Shown here in pieces: positions 37,701-51,200 of a stretch of 64,000 nucleotides of DNA (position 1 is its first letter; every line of letters begins with the position of its first letter). This DNA is from Acanthopleura granulata (taxonomy: Eukaryota; Mollusca; Polyplacophora; Chitonida; Chitonidae). Position numbers and translations under genes: made by a program. The stretch covers positions 8,587,875 to 8,651,874 of the forward strand of contig JABBOT010000010.1 of assembly GCA_016165875.1 (NCBI GenBank). The letters run 5' to 3'. The notes below the pieces were generated by a model. The model searched no databases, was not told the DNA's origin, and saw only the letters and a program-made list of their open reading frames with translations.

Positions 37701-39257
37701 CCATTACATTTTGGCTGATTATTTACACATAATGCAGAAGCTAACACATTACTGACAGTAGCTTGACAAGTCCCATGCTTAGGGGGCGGAGAATAACAAA
37801 CTAAACCAGAAGAGTATTTCCAAGGGGGATAACTATAATATTACCTGCGGACCACATTTTTCTTTGCTTTAAAATAACTTCGGTTTTTTAATAACTCACT
37901 AATACCCGAATGCCATAAATTTATTTATTTTTATTTATTTATTTATTTTTTTTTTTTATTTATTTATTTATATTTTCGATTGTCATGGCTGTGAATTCCT
38001 TGTACGGGGAACTCCGGAGTGTAATTAACCTGTGAGAGAGACCCATTATAAATATTTCTAAAATTACTTTGAATATAGGATTTATGCTTATAACTACTCA
38101 GACACACTCATACACAATGATGCAGAGGTGAACATGAACTCAAAGAAGATCAACTTCCTTCACAGATAGCAGTGCATGTGGATCTTTTCATAACGGTTAA
38201 GTTTTCTTTCATTGAAACTTCTTGTATTTTGTTATAGGCTTAGTGTATCTTTAACATTCTTCACATTCTAGTTAAGTATTTTGGATGGATGTGCATGGTT
38301 TACAAAGGTTCCAAATACAGCAAAAATGAAATCACAAATATGACAAATTTGAAGACGGCTGTTAAATCGAGGGTGAATTAGCTATAAGTTATGAAAATAT
38401 GATCAAGAGCAAGTATTGAAAAATATCAGTAAAATCATTGCTCTAACATACAAAAATAATATATCAAACAAATCTTGTTGTGTTTGATTTTGCTTCCTCT
38501 TGGTTTTCCTGCTTTGACAGTCAGGCTACAAAAATAAAATTCAGTCCAATATTATTCCTGATAATGGCAAAAATGTATTAAATTTTCCCTGCAAGTCACT
38601 CATTTTCAATTTAGATAGTTTAAATTCCTTGTTGCATTAATATCATTTCAAACAGTTAGAAATAGGTTAAATTTATGAATACTGTAATTTTAGTTATTAA
38701 GATTAAGGGATGGGAAATTTGAAAATATATTTCTGAAAATATATAAATTAATCAAAGCTAATATTTCATGTTTCATTTTAAACTTTTACATTTAACACAA
38801 CTTACATGCAAAGTACTGTCCATAGGTATAAATAGATTATTGTCTTCAGTAATTATGAATGTCTGTGTTCAAATTTATCAACAGCTTCACATTTCTTTAG
38901 AATCTGTGTACTTGAATATTTAGTTTTAACATTTAGTTCAGAGTGAAATATACACCATTTAAAAAGTTGCAATGATGTCAAATACATACATTTTTAATAA
39001 CTTATTTTTTTCATTATATTACTTACTAAAATTCATTGATGTACCTTTATTAACCACGTGTGGGGCTGAGCTCATTTAACTAGGCTTCACTCGCCGAGCT
39101 GTGGAATGAATTAGAGGTTATCTTTATAAAGCAGTCTACCGTGAAAGTGAAACTAGGTCAAAGATGACATATGTGAAATGTAAATAACGCCATCTGTCGG
39201 AGACCTCGAGGCCACGGGCGTGTGGACATATCAGCAGTGTCAGAGAATTTTTGGGTC
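37701..39257. promoter_or_regulatory. Head-to-head intergenic region between WDR81 and FH
   Basis: About 1.56 kb separates the two divergent start codons, so it must hold both promoters and 5' UTRs. A TTTA-rich tract lies at about 37918-37975. CACGTG boxes occur near 39055 and, inside FH exon 1, near 39277. No TATA box was assigned with confidence. Confidence 0.5.
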
Positions 39258-42200
39258 ATGCTTTCCCGTATTGTACCACGTGTAAGGCCGGCATTCTGCC
39301 AGAGCCTGGAAATTTTCAACTCGTCAAAACTTGCTACAGCTCAGGTCAGACTGCTTTTTGTGAAGAAAACCTTGCGTGGTACTACAAATAGAGCAGTTTG
39401 CTCCTCTGGAACGACAATGGTAAGTTCAATATAACACAGAATCAGTAACGCATGAAATGATGCTAACATAGTAAGAAATTGACATCATTATAAAACTTTC
39501 ACGTGGACCTTTCTTTGAGGTGACATGATTTCCACCTGTAGTAAAATGCTCAACGTCTTTACTGCTGTCTTTAAGCCAATATTAGTGAAATATGTAGTGT
39601 AAATTACCTTGTAATATTTGTTTAAATTGTTGAGTTTGGATAATGTTAATTTAAAGTTGACGATTATGGCATTTAACTCCGGCGGTATCCATGAATTTCA
39701 TTGTAAAGCAGATGAAGGTAGTGTAAGTTACAAGTATGCTTCTTACCTACAGTTGAAGGTCACCCCTTTAAAATGACGGTTATGTTGCAGCTGTTAACGT
39801 AGTCAGGGCTGGAGTTCTGTCACATCGTCATTAATGAGCTTCATGGCGACCTAAATGCACAAATATAAATATTTTTTTTTATTGCTTTTTCCATATATGC
39901 CATAAAAATAATTAAAACGTACCATTGTTCCTTCTTTGACCACTCCAACCAACAGTATTATACATAAATTATATGAATGGATACGAAAAAAAGATGACCA
40001 TTTCCACCCAGAAGAGTGTATCCATGTGTATTACCATGATGGAGCTATACATCTATACAACTGACAACACGATATAACCCAAGAACATTAGCAACATTTC
40101 CCTTTAGTCTAGTGATAGAGGCGTGGACTTGTATCACTGGTTCCAATCCCCAGCTGGTTAGCCCAGTCACAATATGTACATGTATGTATTTATATATAAA
40201 CCTACCTGGTTAGGAGGTTCCCGGCAACCAAGACTCACAGCAAACAAGACTCCCGGCAAGCAAGATGTTGTTACAATCCTACCATAAAATTGGGTGGATT
40301 CGAATAGTTTTTGTATGAAAGCATGAATTTCCACACTTGAATATAATGTGCTCATATCATATGCTTAACCTTACTACATTTTAATGCGTTTGACTTTTAA
40401 ATAAGGTGGGTATAAATATTTATTGTGAGCCCGCCAATAAACTGTTCTAAATTACCCCATGCATTAGGCTGACATCGGACACTATTATTAACACACATAA
40501 TGTTGAAAACAAGATTTTTTGAAGAATAATTCGGTCACACAAAACACTTTATTTAAAGAGAGGTGATATACTGTTACTGAAAACAATGGCATAATAATCA
40601 TTTTGAACAGTGTAGTCCATAACCATGATGTCTGCGATAGTAGTGTGGTTAAGCTATTTATAAATCCCTTGCATGGAAACAGTTTCTTACATCCTCTCAG
40701 AAGCTTCAACTTCAGAAGCTTGCCAATGTTGAAATGACTGCCAATGCATTTTCATGGGATGAAAGAAAGCCATACTCAAAGGTTGGGTCAGATCGGTTGA
40801 ATTATTAAGGAGGAATGTTTGTTAGCCTCTTTGCACTTTTCTATTACAAAAGCAGATAGAGGACTGCTCACATTATCACCAATCAGGACTTTTTTGCCAT
40901 CTTGGCATCTCATGCGTTGTAGAATAACATTAGAGAACCAGTCCTCGAAATATAAACTGTCAAACCAACAATTATGATTAAAGCGATACCTGTCTGGACT
41001 GTCCAGGTGCCATACAAGTGTTTAGCGTTGTAGACAACCTAATAGGGCAAGATAGTACCATCACCTCCTCCTACCAGCATCAAGGATGCTGACGATCTGG
41101 AAGAATTTTGTATTCTTTCTTAGATACCGGCATCCCGGTTTCACGATCACCGTTTTCTGACTGGAGTGATATGTCAAGTTTATCTCATCGTAATTTACAA
41201 TGTTGTTGGGTGACACGCCTGCAAGTTCCCGCTGTAGGTTTTCAAAGATTTGACTGTCTCCGGTCCCACTTCTGCTCGGGATAATTTATTAAAACTCTGC
41301 TGCCTTTCGAATACTAAGCAACCTTTCCTTAACTGCTTTTATGACTAATATAAGTTACAGGGAACAGATGAGTTCATTGGGCGACCTCCCATTTGTTTCT
41401 TATACTTTAGTAACATTATTCCCGACTTTCAAACTTGTCCTGCAGATAGGTGTCCGAATTCACCCCTCACTGTAAGATAGTAATGCACCAAATTACAAAA
41501 TTTTGAAACTAATTTGATACTTTGTTAGATGGATATGAAAAGAAATATGTGCACTACATTATCATTAACTTAATTGTTTAGATCCAGGGATGCTGTGGTG
41601 GCAAGAAGGGCACTTACCGCTATGATAGGAAAGTTTCCATATGGTCGCCAAAACAGCAAAGTTGAATGTGAACCTTTTAACAGCGCTTACAGATTATGCC
41701 TGCATGCCTAACCATACCGCATGCACTGTGTGCAGTGATACACTCATGATGGAAAGTTTTGAAAGCCTAAACTATACCTATGTTTCTTTTTCTGTAACAT
41801 AGTGCAACATGTTTGATTTTCTTCTTGCCTGGTCCAAATTCACCCCTTTTCCGAATTCACCCCAATGCATGGTACTGAAATATATTACCTACATGTATTG
41901 GCAGTATACCTGCCGTAGTAAGATATCTTCTGTACACAACACCTCAAGGTAGGCCTATTTGCATGTATTATTACTGATCTGTTCTGTACTCAACACCTCA
42001 AGGTAGGCCGATATATACATGTATTAAAACTGATATATTCTGTACACAACACCTCAAGGTAGGCCTATATATACATGTATTATTACTGATATGTTCTGTA
42101 CACAACACCTCAAGGTAGGCCTATATATACATGTATTATTACTGATCTGTTCTGTACTCAACACTTCAAGGTAGGCCTATATATACATGTATTATTACCG

Positions 42201-45200
42201 ATCTGTTCTGTGCACAACACCTCATGGTGGGCCTATATATACATGTATTATTACCGATCTGTTCTGTACACAACACCTCAAGGTGGGCCTATATATACAT
42301 GTATTATTACCGATATGTTCTGTACACAACACCTCAAGGTGGGCCTATATATACATGTATTATTACCGATCTGTTCTGTACACAACACCTCAAGGTAGGC
42401 CTATATATACATGTATTATTACCGATCTGTTCTGTACACAACACCTCAAGGTAGGCTTATATATACATGTATTATTACCCATCTGTTCTGTGCACAACAC
42501 CTCATGGTGGGCCTATATATACATGTATTATTACCGATCTGTTCTGTACACAACACCTCGAGGTGGGCCTATATATACATGTATTATTACCGATATGTTC
42601 TGTACACAACACCTCAAGGTGGGCCTATATATACATGTATTATTACCGATCTGTTCTGTACACAACACCTCAAGGTAGGCCTATATATACATGTATTATT
42701 ACCGATCTGTTCTGTACACAACACCTCAAGGTAGGCTTATATATACATGTATTATTACCGATCTGTTCTGTACACAACACCTCAAGGTAGGCCTATATAT
42801 ACATGTATTATTACCGATATGTTCTGAACACAACACCTCGAATTGGGCCTATATATACATGTATTATTACTGATATGTTCTGTACACAACACCTCAAGGT
42901 ATATCAAGGTCTTGATATTGGTACTTGTGTATGTAACTTGTGATTTCAGGGAAGTTTCAGGACAGAGTCTGACAGTTTTGGGGATCTCCAGGTGCCTGCT
43001 GACAAGTACTATGGAGCCAATACAGCCCGATCTCTGATCAACTTCAACATTGGAGGAGAGCAAGAACGAATGCCTGTAAGTACTGTGCTTATCTAATACA
43101 TGTGCATTAGTTTACTATGACACACCTAGAATATCATATGGATGAATTTATACTGCTGTTTCAGATGTCTTTAAACTGTTGAAGTCAAATGGGGATTATA
43201 CATAAAAGCTGGATTCTGTTATTGAGTTTTGTGTTAATAGTCAGTTGGCATGCCGTCTATTGAAGGCAAGCATTCCCATGACCTAAAGTACGAAGCTGGT
43301 AATATGCTAGTAATGGTTTGTATGAAAGATTTCTGATGCCCCTTAAATCAGTCAAGCATGTTTTTAAATGTTTGTAAACATAAGTACATGTTTTTCAAGT
43401 TCTGTAATGTGTCCTGTAGGCTCCGGTAATCTGTGCATTTGGGACGTTGAAAAGAGCTGCTGCCCAAGTGAATCAAGAGTATGGGCTAGACGCTGAACTT
43501 GTGGAGGTGATTGTACAGGCAGCAGATGAGGTAAACAAGAAACCTGTATTGTACAGCTGATCAAAGCAGCCCCAGGTCTTCTTTGACACATGGCTGCAGG
43601 TAGATCGTGCCAGTGGAATCAGTCTGTCCTCCATTACCCCCCTCGTTACTCAGATAAGTCGTCCTTGTTCAAATTATCAACAGCTGTATTTACCATCCAG
43701 CCACTGCCGCTGTCCGCCCATCAACGATTGAATCAGTTACAAACCCTTTTAGCACTTACATATACTGTGCACAGGCATATAATTCAACCAATTAGGCAGT
43801 AGGTCAGTTATTAATTGAATAAGTAAACAAAAGCTTTTAGAGCTTTAACATACTAACTGTCAACAATTGTAAAACCAGTTACTCAGTTGTTCCCCTTAGT
43901 GATTGAATTAGTAAGTCAGCTGACCCAGTCAGTCAGTTTATGATCAAATGAGGAAAACTCCCCAGCGGAGCACCCAGTCAGTCAGTGAACTAATGACCGA
44001 CTGAGTGAATGAGTGAGCGTGTGTTTCAGGTGAGGTCTGGGAAGCTGTACAGTCACTTCCCCTTGGTTGTCTGGCAGACAGGCTCAGGTACTCAGACCAA
44101 CATGAACGTCAATGAGGTCATCAGTAACCGGGCGATCGAGCTCCTGGGGGGTCAGCTGGGCAGTAAGATACCTGTCCACCCTAACGACCACGTCAACATG
44201 AGCCAGGTGAGCCAGAATATTCTGCATGCAAATTATGTTAAAAACTGTCATGCTTTACTCTGCTCCCAATGTGAAAATAAATGTACACTTAAATATGTGT
44301 AATTTAGATCTAGTATGTATCAGTAACATGTATCATTTTGGAATGAGAGTTCACATGTGCAGGAAGAAAATCTATAACAGATATTATACTGAAATTCCCT
44401 GCTGCAAAAGACACCATATATAAAAGACAGTTGTATACTATGTCAACTTCAAAATAAACTCCAATTCTGTCTCCAATCATATATTGTGTAGCATTGAGTG
44501 AAATACTGTACAATAATAGTATTCTGTTCCAGAGTTCAAATGACACATTTCCAACAGCAATGCACATAGCCGTGGCCACGGAGATAGATAAAGTGTTGTT
44601 TCCAGGACTGAAGCTGTTGCAGCAGGCCATCCAATCAAAATCAGAAGAATTTAAGGATATTATCAAGATTGGAAGAACCCATTGCCAGGTGATGTGAGGC
44701 TTTCAGTCCATAATGTTGCAGAAGAGCCTTAAATGAAATCTCTACAAAACACACAGTGGGTTTCAGTCCCTGGTTTTCTATATTAAAATGGAAGGAGAGT
44801 ACCCACACTGTGCCATTAATACAGCCTACCACAGGCACTCTACCAGTATATCTTGATAAGTGGTCACTAGTGTGACAAGTTCAAATTCAAAACCAGCTTG
44901 TGGCAGATCAACTCTGGCTTTGTGTTCTGTAGCCTGGTACATTTGTTATTAATGATAATGCTGTGGTGATTTTGTTTCCCGTGTTAAAATCTTTGGCATG
45001 AAATGACCTTGTGATATTGAACAAGTTATATGTATTTACAGTATGACACAAAGCAGTACTGTTATCAAGCACTCTTAGTTATGGGGTGGGGGCCTTCATG
45101 GCCTGGTTGGTTAGCGCAACAGCACAGCGCAATAACCCAGGAGCCTCCCACCAAAGTGGTCGCTGTGAGTTCAAGTCCTGCTCATGCTGGCTTCCTCTCA

Positions 45201-48200
45201 GGCAGTACGTGGGAAGGTCAGGCTGCCAGCAATCTGCAGATGGTCGTGGGTTTCCTGTAGACTCTGTTCGGTTTCCTCCCACTATCAAACTATAATGCTG
45301 GTCGCCGTCGTATAAGTGAAATATTCTTAAGTACGGCGAAAAACACCAATCAAATAAATAAATAACTAGTTAGGAGCCTATTGGTTTACGTACTGTCTTG
45401 GTAGTTACTTGCATGTAATGCTGTGCACAAGTATGTTGAACCAGAGACACACGCTTAAAACACACTTGTATATTTTGTGCTGAAAACCTGGTTTGTCTGT
45501 TCCCTGTTTCAGGATGCAGTGCCTTTGACGTTAGGCCAGGAGTTCGGGGGCTATCTACAACAGCTGACCAATGGTGTGCAGAGGGTCAAGTCCACTCTGC
45601 CCAGATTGTACCAACTGGCTGCTGGTAGGCAAATTGGGTTTTTTTGTGTGGATACAGATAATGTCATGGCAACACAATGGCATTTACTTACACCTGTTGT
45701 TTTAATAAGGACATGTGGGATATCCTTCACCCTGAGAGCAGGACATGGCTCACCGGTCAGCCGTGGGTTCAGTCCCTGTCTAGGGCTCTAGCTACAGTGC
45801 TTGTCATTTCTAATTTCACTTGCCCTTGTTCATAGGGACAACAGTAAGAGTTTGATGGTACCTTGTAACTGTACATCAGTACAGTTACATCACCTGGCTG
45901 TCGTTTCTCTCATGTAGCCATGAATTGCAGTAAGACTAGAGGTGTATCCCTAATTATATGGTCAGTTTTATGTGCCCTACCTGTTTGGCTAGTTGAGTAT
46001 GTCGTGAGTATGTGTAACTGTTTTTACCCTACAGGAGGAACAGCTGTGGGTACTGGCCTCAATACCAGAGTGGGATTTGCAGAGAAAGTCGCTGAGAAGA
46101 TTGCCACACTCACAGGTAGCAATTAAATCGTTTCAGTTCCTTCATGATGGTGTAGGAGTCTTTGTACTCAAGGCATGTCTCTGTGAACACCCATACTTGA
46201 CTGCTGCTATACAAGTGAAACACTAATAAGTTAATGAATGATTAAATCAGTATCATTGCAATTTACTCTGTCGTCATTGAGGCAACATATTTTTGTCTAA
46301 CCAGTTTTCTTGCTATATACACTCTACTGGTTGTATATCTCCCACATGTAGTCCTGTATGCACCTCAATGATGCAATATCTATTTGCACAGGATTACCAT
46401 TTGTGACAGCAGAGAACAAATTTGAGGCTTTGGCATCCCATGATGCTCTAGTAGAGGTACACGGAGCTCTGAACGTGTTAGCGGTGAGCCTGATGAAGAT
46501 AGCCAATGACATCAGGCTGCTTGGGTCAGGGCCTCGGTGTGGGCTGGGGGAACTCTCTTTGCCAGAGAATGAACCAGGGAGCAGTATAATGCCAGGTAAG
46601 TTACACCGTCTGTCTGCTGTGGTGAGGGCCTGACTGGGGACTGGGGAAACTCCCTCTGTCAGAGAATGAACCAGGGAGCAGTATAATGCCAGGTAAGTTA
46701 CACCGTCTGTCTGCTGTGGTGAGGGCCTGACTGGGGACTGGGGAAACTCCCTCTGTCAGAGAATGAACCAGGGAGCAGTATAATGCCAGGTAAGTTGCAC
46801 CGTCAGTCTGCTGTGGTGAGGGCCTGACTGGGGACTGGGGAAACTCCCTCTGTCAGAGAATGAACCAGGGAGCAGTATAATGCCAGGTAAGTTACACCGT
46901 CTGTCTGCTGTGGTGAGGGCCTGTGTGTGGACTGGGGAAACTCTCTGTGCCAGAGAATGAACCAGGGAGCAGTATAATGCCAGGTAAGTTACACCGTCTG
47001 TCTGCTGTGGTGAGGGCCTGACTGGGGACTGGGGAAACTCCCTCTGTCAGAGAATGAACCAGGCAGCAGTATAATGCCAGGTAAGTTACACCGTCTGTCT
47101 GCTGTGGTGAGGGCCTGACTGGGGGCTGGGGGAACTCTCTTTGCCAGAGAATGAACCAGGGAGCAGTATAATGCCAGGTAAGTTACACCGTCTGTCTGCT
47201 GTGGTGAGGACTTCTCTGTGGACTGGGGAAACTCTCTCTGCCAGAGAATGAACCAGGGAGCAGTATAATGCCAGGTAAGTTACACCGTCTGTCTGCTGTG
47301 GTGAGGGCCTGACTGGGGACTGGGGAAACTCCCTCTGTCAGAGAATGAACCAGGGAGCAGTATAATGCCAGGTAAGTTACACCGTCTGTCTGCTGTGGTG
47401 AGGGCCTGACTGGGGGCTGGGGAAACTCCCTCTGTCAGAGAATGAACCAGGGAGCAGTATAATGCCAGGTAAGTTGCACCGTCAGTCTGCTGTGGTGAGG
47501 GCCTGACTGGGGACTGGGGAAACTCCCTCTGTCAGAGAATGAACCAGGGAGCAGTATAATGCCAGGTAAGTTACACCGTCTGTCTGCTGTGGTGAGGACC
47601 TGTGTGGACTGGGGAAACTCTCTCTGTCAGAGAATGAACCAGGGAGCAGTATAATGCCAGGTAAGTTACACCGTCAGTCTGCTGTGGTGAGGACCTGTGT
47701 GTGGACTGGGAAACTCTCTCTGCCAGAGAATGAACCAGGGAGCAGTATAATGCCAGGTAAGTTACACCGTCTGTCTGCTGTGGTGAGGACCTGTGTGTGG
47801 ACTGGGGAAACTCTCTCTGCCAGAGAATGAACCAGGGAGCAATATAATGCCAGGTAAGTTACACCGTCAGCTGTGGTGAGGACCTCTTTGTGGGCTGGGG
47901 AAACTCTCTCTGCCAGAGAATGAACCAGGGAGCAGTATAATGCCAGGTAAGTTACACCGTCTGTCTGCTGTGGTGAGGGCCTGACTGGGGACTGGGGAAA
48001 CTCCCTCTGTCAGAGAATGAACCAGGGAGCAGTATAATGCCAGGTAAGTTACACCGTCTGTCTGCTGTGGTGAGGGCCTGACTGGGGACTGGGGAAACTC
48101 CCTCTGTCAGAGAATGAACCAGGGAGCAGTATAATGCCAGGTAATTACACCATCTGTCTGCTGTGGTGAGGGCCTGACTGGGGACTGGGGAAACAGAGAA

Positions 48201-51200
48201 TGAACCAGGGAGCAGTATAATGCCAGGTAAGTTACACCGTCAGTCTGCTGTGGTGAGGGCCTGACTGGGGACTGGGGAAACTCTCTCTGCCAGAGAATGA
48301 ACCAGGGAGCAATATAATGCCAGGTAAGTTACACCGTCTGTCTGCTGTGGTGAGGGCCTGACTGGGGACCGGGGAAACTCCCTCTGTCAGAGAATGAACC
48401 AGGGAGCAGTATAATGCCAGGTAATTTACACCGTCTGTCTGCTGTGGTGAGGGCCTGACTGGGGACTGGGGAAACTCTCTGTGCCAGAGAATGAACCAGG
48501 GAGCAGTATAATGCCAGGTAATTTACACCGTCTGTCTGCTGTGGTGAGGGCCTGACTGGGGACTGGGGAAACTCCCTCTGTCAGAGAATGAACCAGGGAG
48601 CAGTATAATGCCAGGTAAGTTACACCGTCAGTCTGTTGTGGTGAGGACCTGTGTGTGGACTGGGGAAACTCTCTGTGCCAGAGAATGAACCAGGGAGCAG
48701 TATAATGCCAGGTAAGTTACACCGTCTGTCTGCTGTGGTGAGGACCTGTGTGTGGACTGGGGAAACTCTCTCTGCCAGAGAATGAACCAGGGAGCAGTAT
48801 AATGCCAGGTAAGTTACACCGTCTGTCTGCTGTGGTGAGGACCTGTGTGTGGACTGGGGAAACTCTCTCTGCCAGAGAATGAACCAGGGAGCAGTATAAT
48901 GCCAGGTAAGTTACACCGTCTGTCTGCTGTGGTGAGGGCCTGACTGGGGACTGGGGAAACTCCCTCTGTCAGAGAATGAACCAGGGAGCAGTATAATGCC
49001 AGGTAAGTTACACCGTCAGTCTGCTGTGGTGAGGACCTGACTGGGGACTGGGGAAACTCCCTCTGTCAGAGAATGAACCAGGGAGCAGTATAATGCCAGG
49101 TAATTTACACCGTCTGTCTGCTGTGGTGAGGGCCTGACTGGGGACTGGGGAAACTCCCTCTGCCAGAGAATGAACCAGGGAGCAGTATAATGCCAGGTAA
49201 GTTACACCATCTGTCTGCTGTGGTGAGGACCTGTGTGTGGAGTGGAGAAACTCTCCCTGGTAGAGAATGAACCAGGGAGCAATATAATGCCAGGTAAGTT
49301 ACACCGTCAGTCTGCTGTGGTGAGGGCCTGACTGGGGACCGGGAAACTCCCTCTGTCAGAGAATAAACCAGGGAGCAGTATAATGCCAAGTAAGTTACAC
49401 CGTCTGTCTGCTGTGGTGAGGGCCTGACTGGGGACTGGGGAAACTCTCTCTGTCAGAGAATGAACCAGGGAGCAGTATAATGCCAGGTAAGTTACACCGT
49501 CAGTCTGCTGTGGTGAGGACTTCTCTGTGGACTGGGGAAACTCCCTCTGTCAGAGAATGAACCAGGGAGCAGTATAATGCCAGGTAAGTTACACCGTCTG
49601 TCTGCTGTGGTGAGGGCCTGACTGGGGACTGGGGAAACTCTCTGTCAGAGAATGAACCAGGGAGCAGTATAATGCCAGGTAAGTTACACCGTCTGTCTGC
49701 TGTGGTGAGGGCCTGACTGGGGACTGGGGAAACTCTCTGTGTCAGAGAATGAACCAGGGAGCAGTATAATGCCAGGTAAGTTACACCGTCTGTCTGCTGT
49801 GGTGAGGGCCTGACTGGGGACTGGGGAAACTCCCTCTGCCAGAGAATGAACCAGGGAGCAGTATAATGCCAGGTAATTTACACCGTCTGTCTGCTGTGGT
49901 GAGGGCCTGACTGGGGACTGGGGAAACTCCCTCTGCCAGAGAATGAACCAGGGAGCAGTATAATGCCAGGTAAGTTACACCATCTGTCTGCTGTGGTGAG
50001 GACCTGTGTGTGGAGTGGAGAAACTCTCCCTGGTAGAGAATGAACCAGGGAGCAATATAATGCCAGGTAAGTTACACCGTCTGTCTGCTGTGGTGAGGAC
50101 CTGTGTGTGGAGTGGAGAAACTCTCCCTGGTAGAGAATGAACCAGGGAGCAATATAATGCCAGGTAAGTTACACCGTCTGTCTGCTGTGGTGAGGACCTG
50201 TGTGTGGAGTGGAGAAACTCTCCCTGGTAGAGAATGAACCAGGGAGCAATATAATGCCAGGTAAGTTACACCGTCAGTCTGCTGTGGTGAGGGCCTGACT
50301 GGGGACCGGGAAACTCCCTCTGTCAGAGAATAAACCAGGGAGCAGTATAATGCCAAGTAAGTTACACCGTCTGTCTGCTGTGGTGAGGGCCTGACTGGGG
50401 ACTGGGGAAACTCTCTCTGTCAGAGAATGAACCAGGGAGCAGTATAATGCCAGGTAAGTTACACCGTCAGTCTGCTGTGGTGAGGGCCTGACTGGGGACT
50501 GGGGAAACTCCCTCTGTCAGAGAATAAACCAGGGAGCAGTATAATGCCAGGTAAGTTACACCGTCTGTCTGCTGTGGTGAGGGCCTGACTGGGGACTGGG
50601 GAAACTCCCTCTGTCAGAGAATGAACCAGGGAGCAATATAATGCCAGGTAAGTTACACCGTCAAATCTGCTGTGGTGAGGACCTCTTTGTGGGCTGGGGA
50701 AACTCTCTCTGCCAGAGAATGAACCAGGGAGTAGTATAATGCCAGGTAAGTTACACCGTCTGTCTGCTGTGGTGAGGGCCTGACTGGGGACTGGGGAAAC
50801 TCCCTCTGTCAGAGAATGAACCAGGGAGCAGTATAATGCCAGGTAATTTACACCGTCTGTCTGCTGTGGTGAGGGCCTGACTGGGGACTGGGGAAACTCC
50901 CTCTGTCAGAGAATGAACCAGGGAGCAGTATAATGCCAGGTAAGTTACACCGTCTGTCTGCTGTGGTGAGGACTTCTCTGTGGACTGGAGAAACTCTCTC
51001 TGTCAGAGAATGAACCAGGGAGCAGTATAATGCCAGGTAAGTTACACCGTCTGTCTGCTGTGGTGAGGGCCTGACTGGGGACTGGGGAAACTCCCTCTGC
51101 CAGAGAATGAACCAGGGAGCAGTATAATGCCAGGTAAGTTACACCGTCTGTCTGCTGTGGTGAGGACCTGACTGGGGACTAGGGAAACTCCCTCTGTCAG

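Noticed and set aside
39222..39257. In-frame GTG upstream of the FH start
   Set aside because: Animal translation rarely starts at GTG; ATG at 39258 gives a typical import-signal N-terminus.
42187..42790. Overlapping open frames repeating [20 protein letters not shown]
   Set aside because: They are staggered readings of the 56-bp minisatellite in FH intron 1, with no splice or domain support.
44190..44210. [10 protein letters not shown] in FH where human has HVNKSQ
   Set aside because: From memory this position also varies in other active fumarases, so it is not evidence of lost function.
49105..50356. Two nearly identical minus-strand frames of 94 codons
   Set aside because: They are antisense readings of duplicated blocks in the FH 97-bp array.
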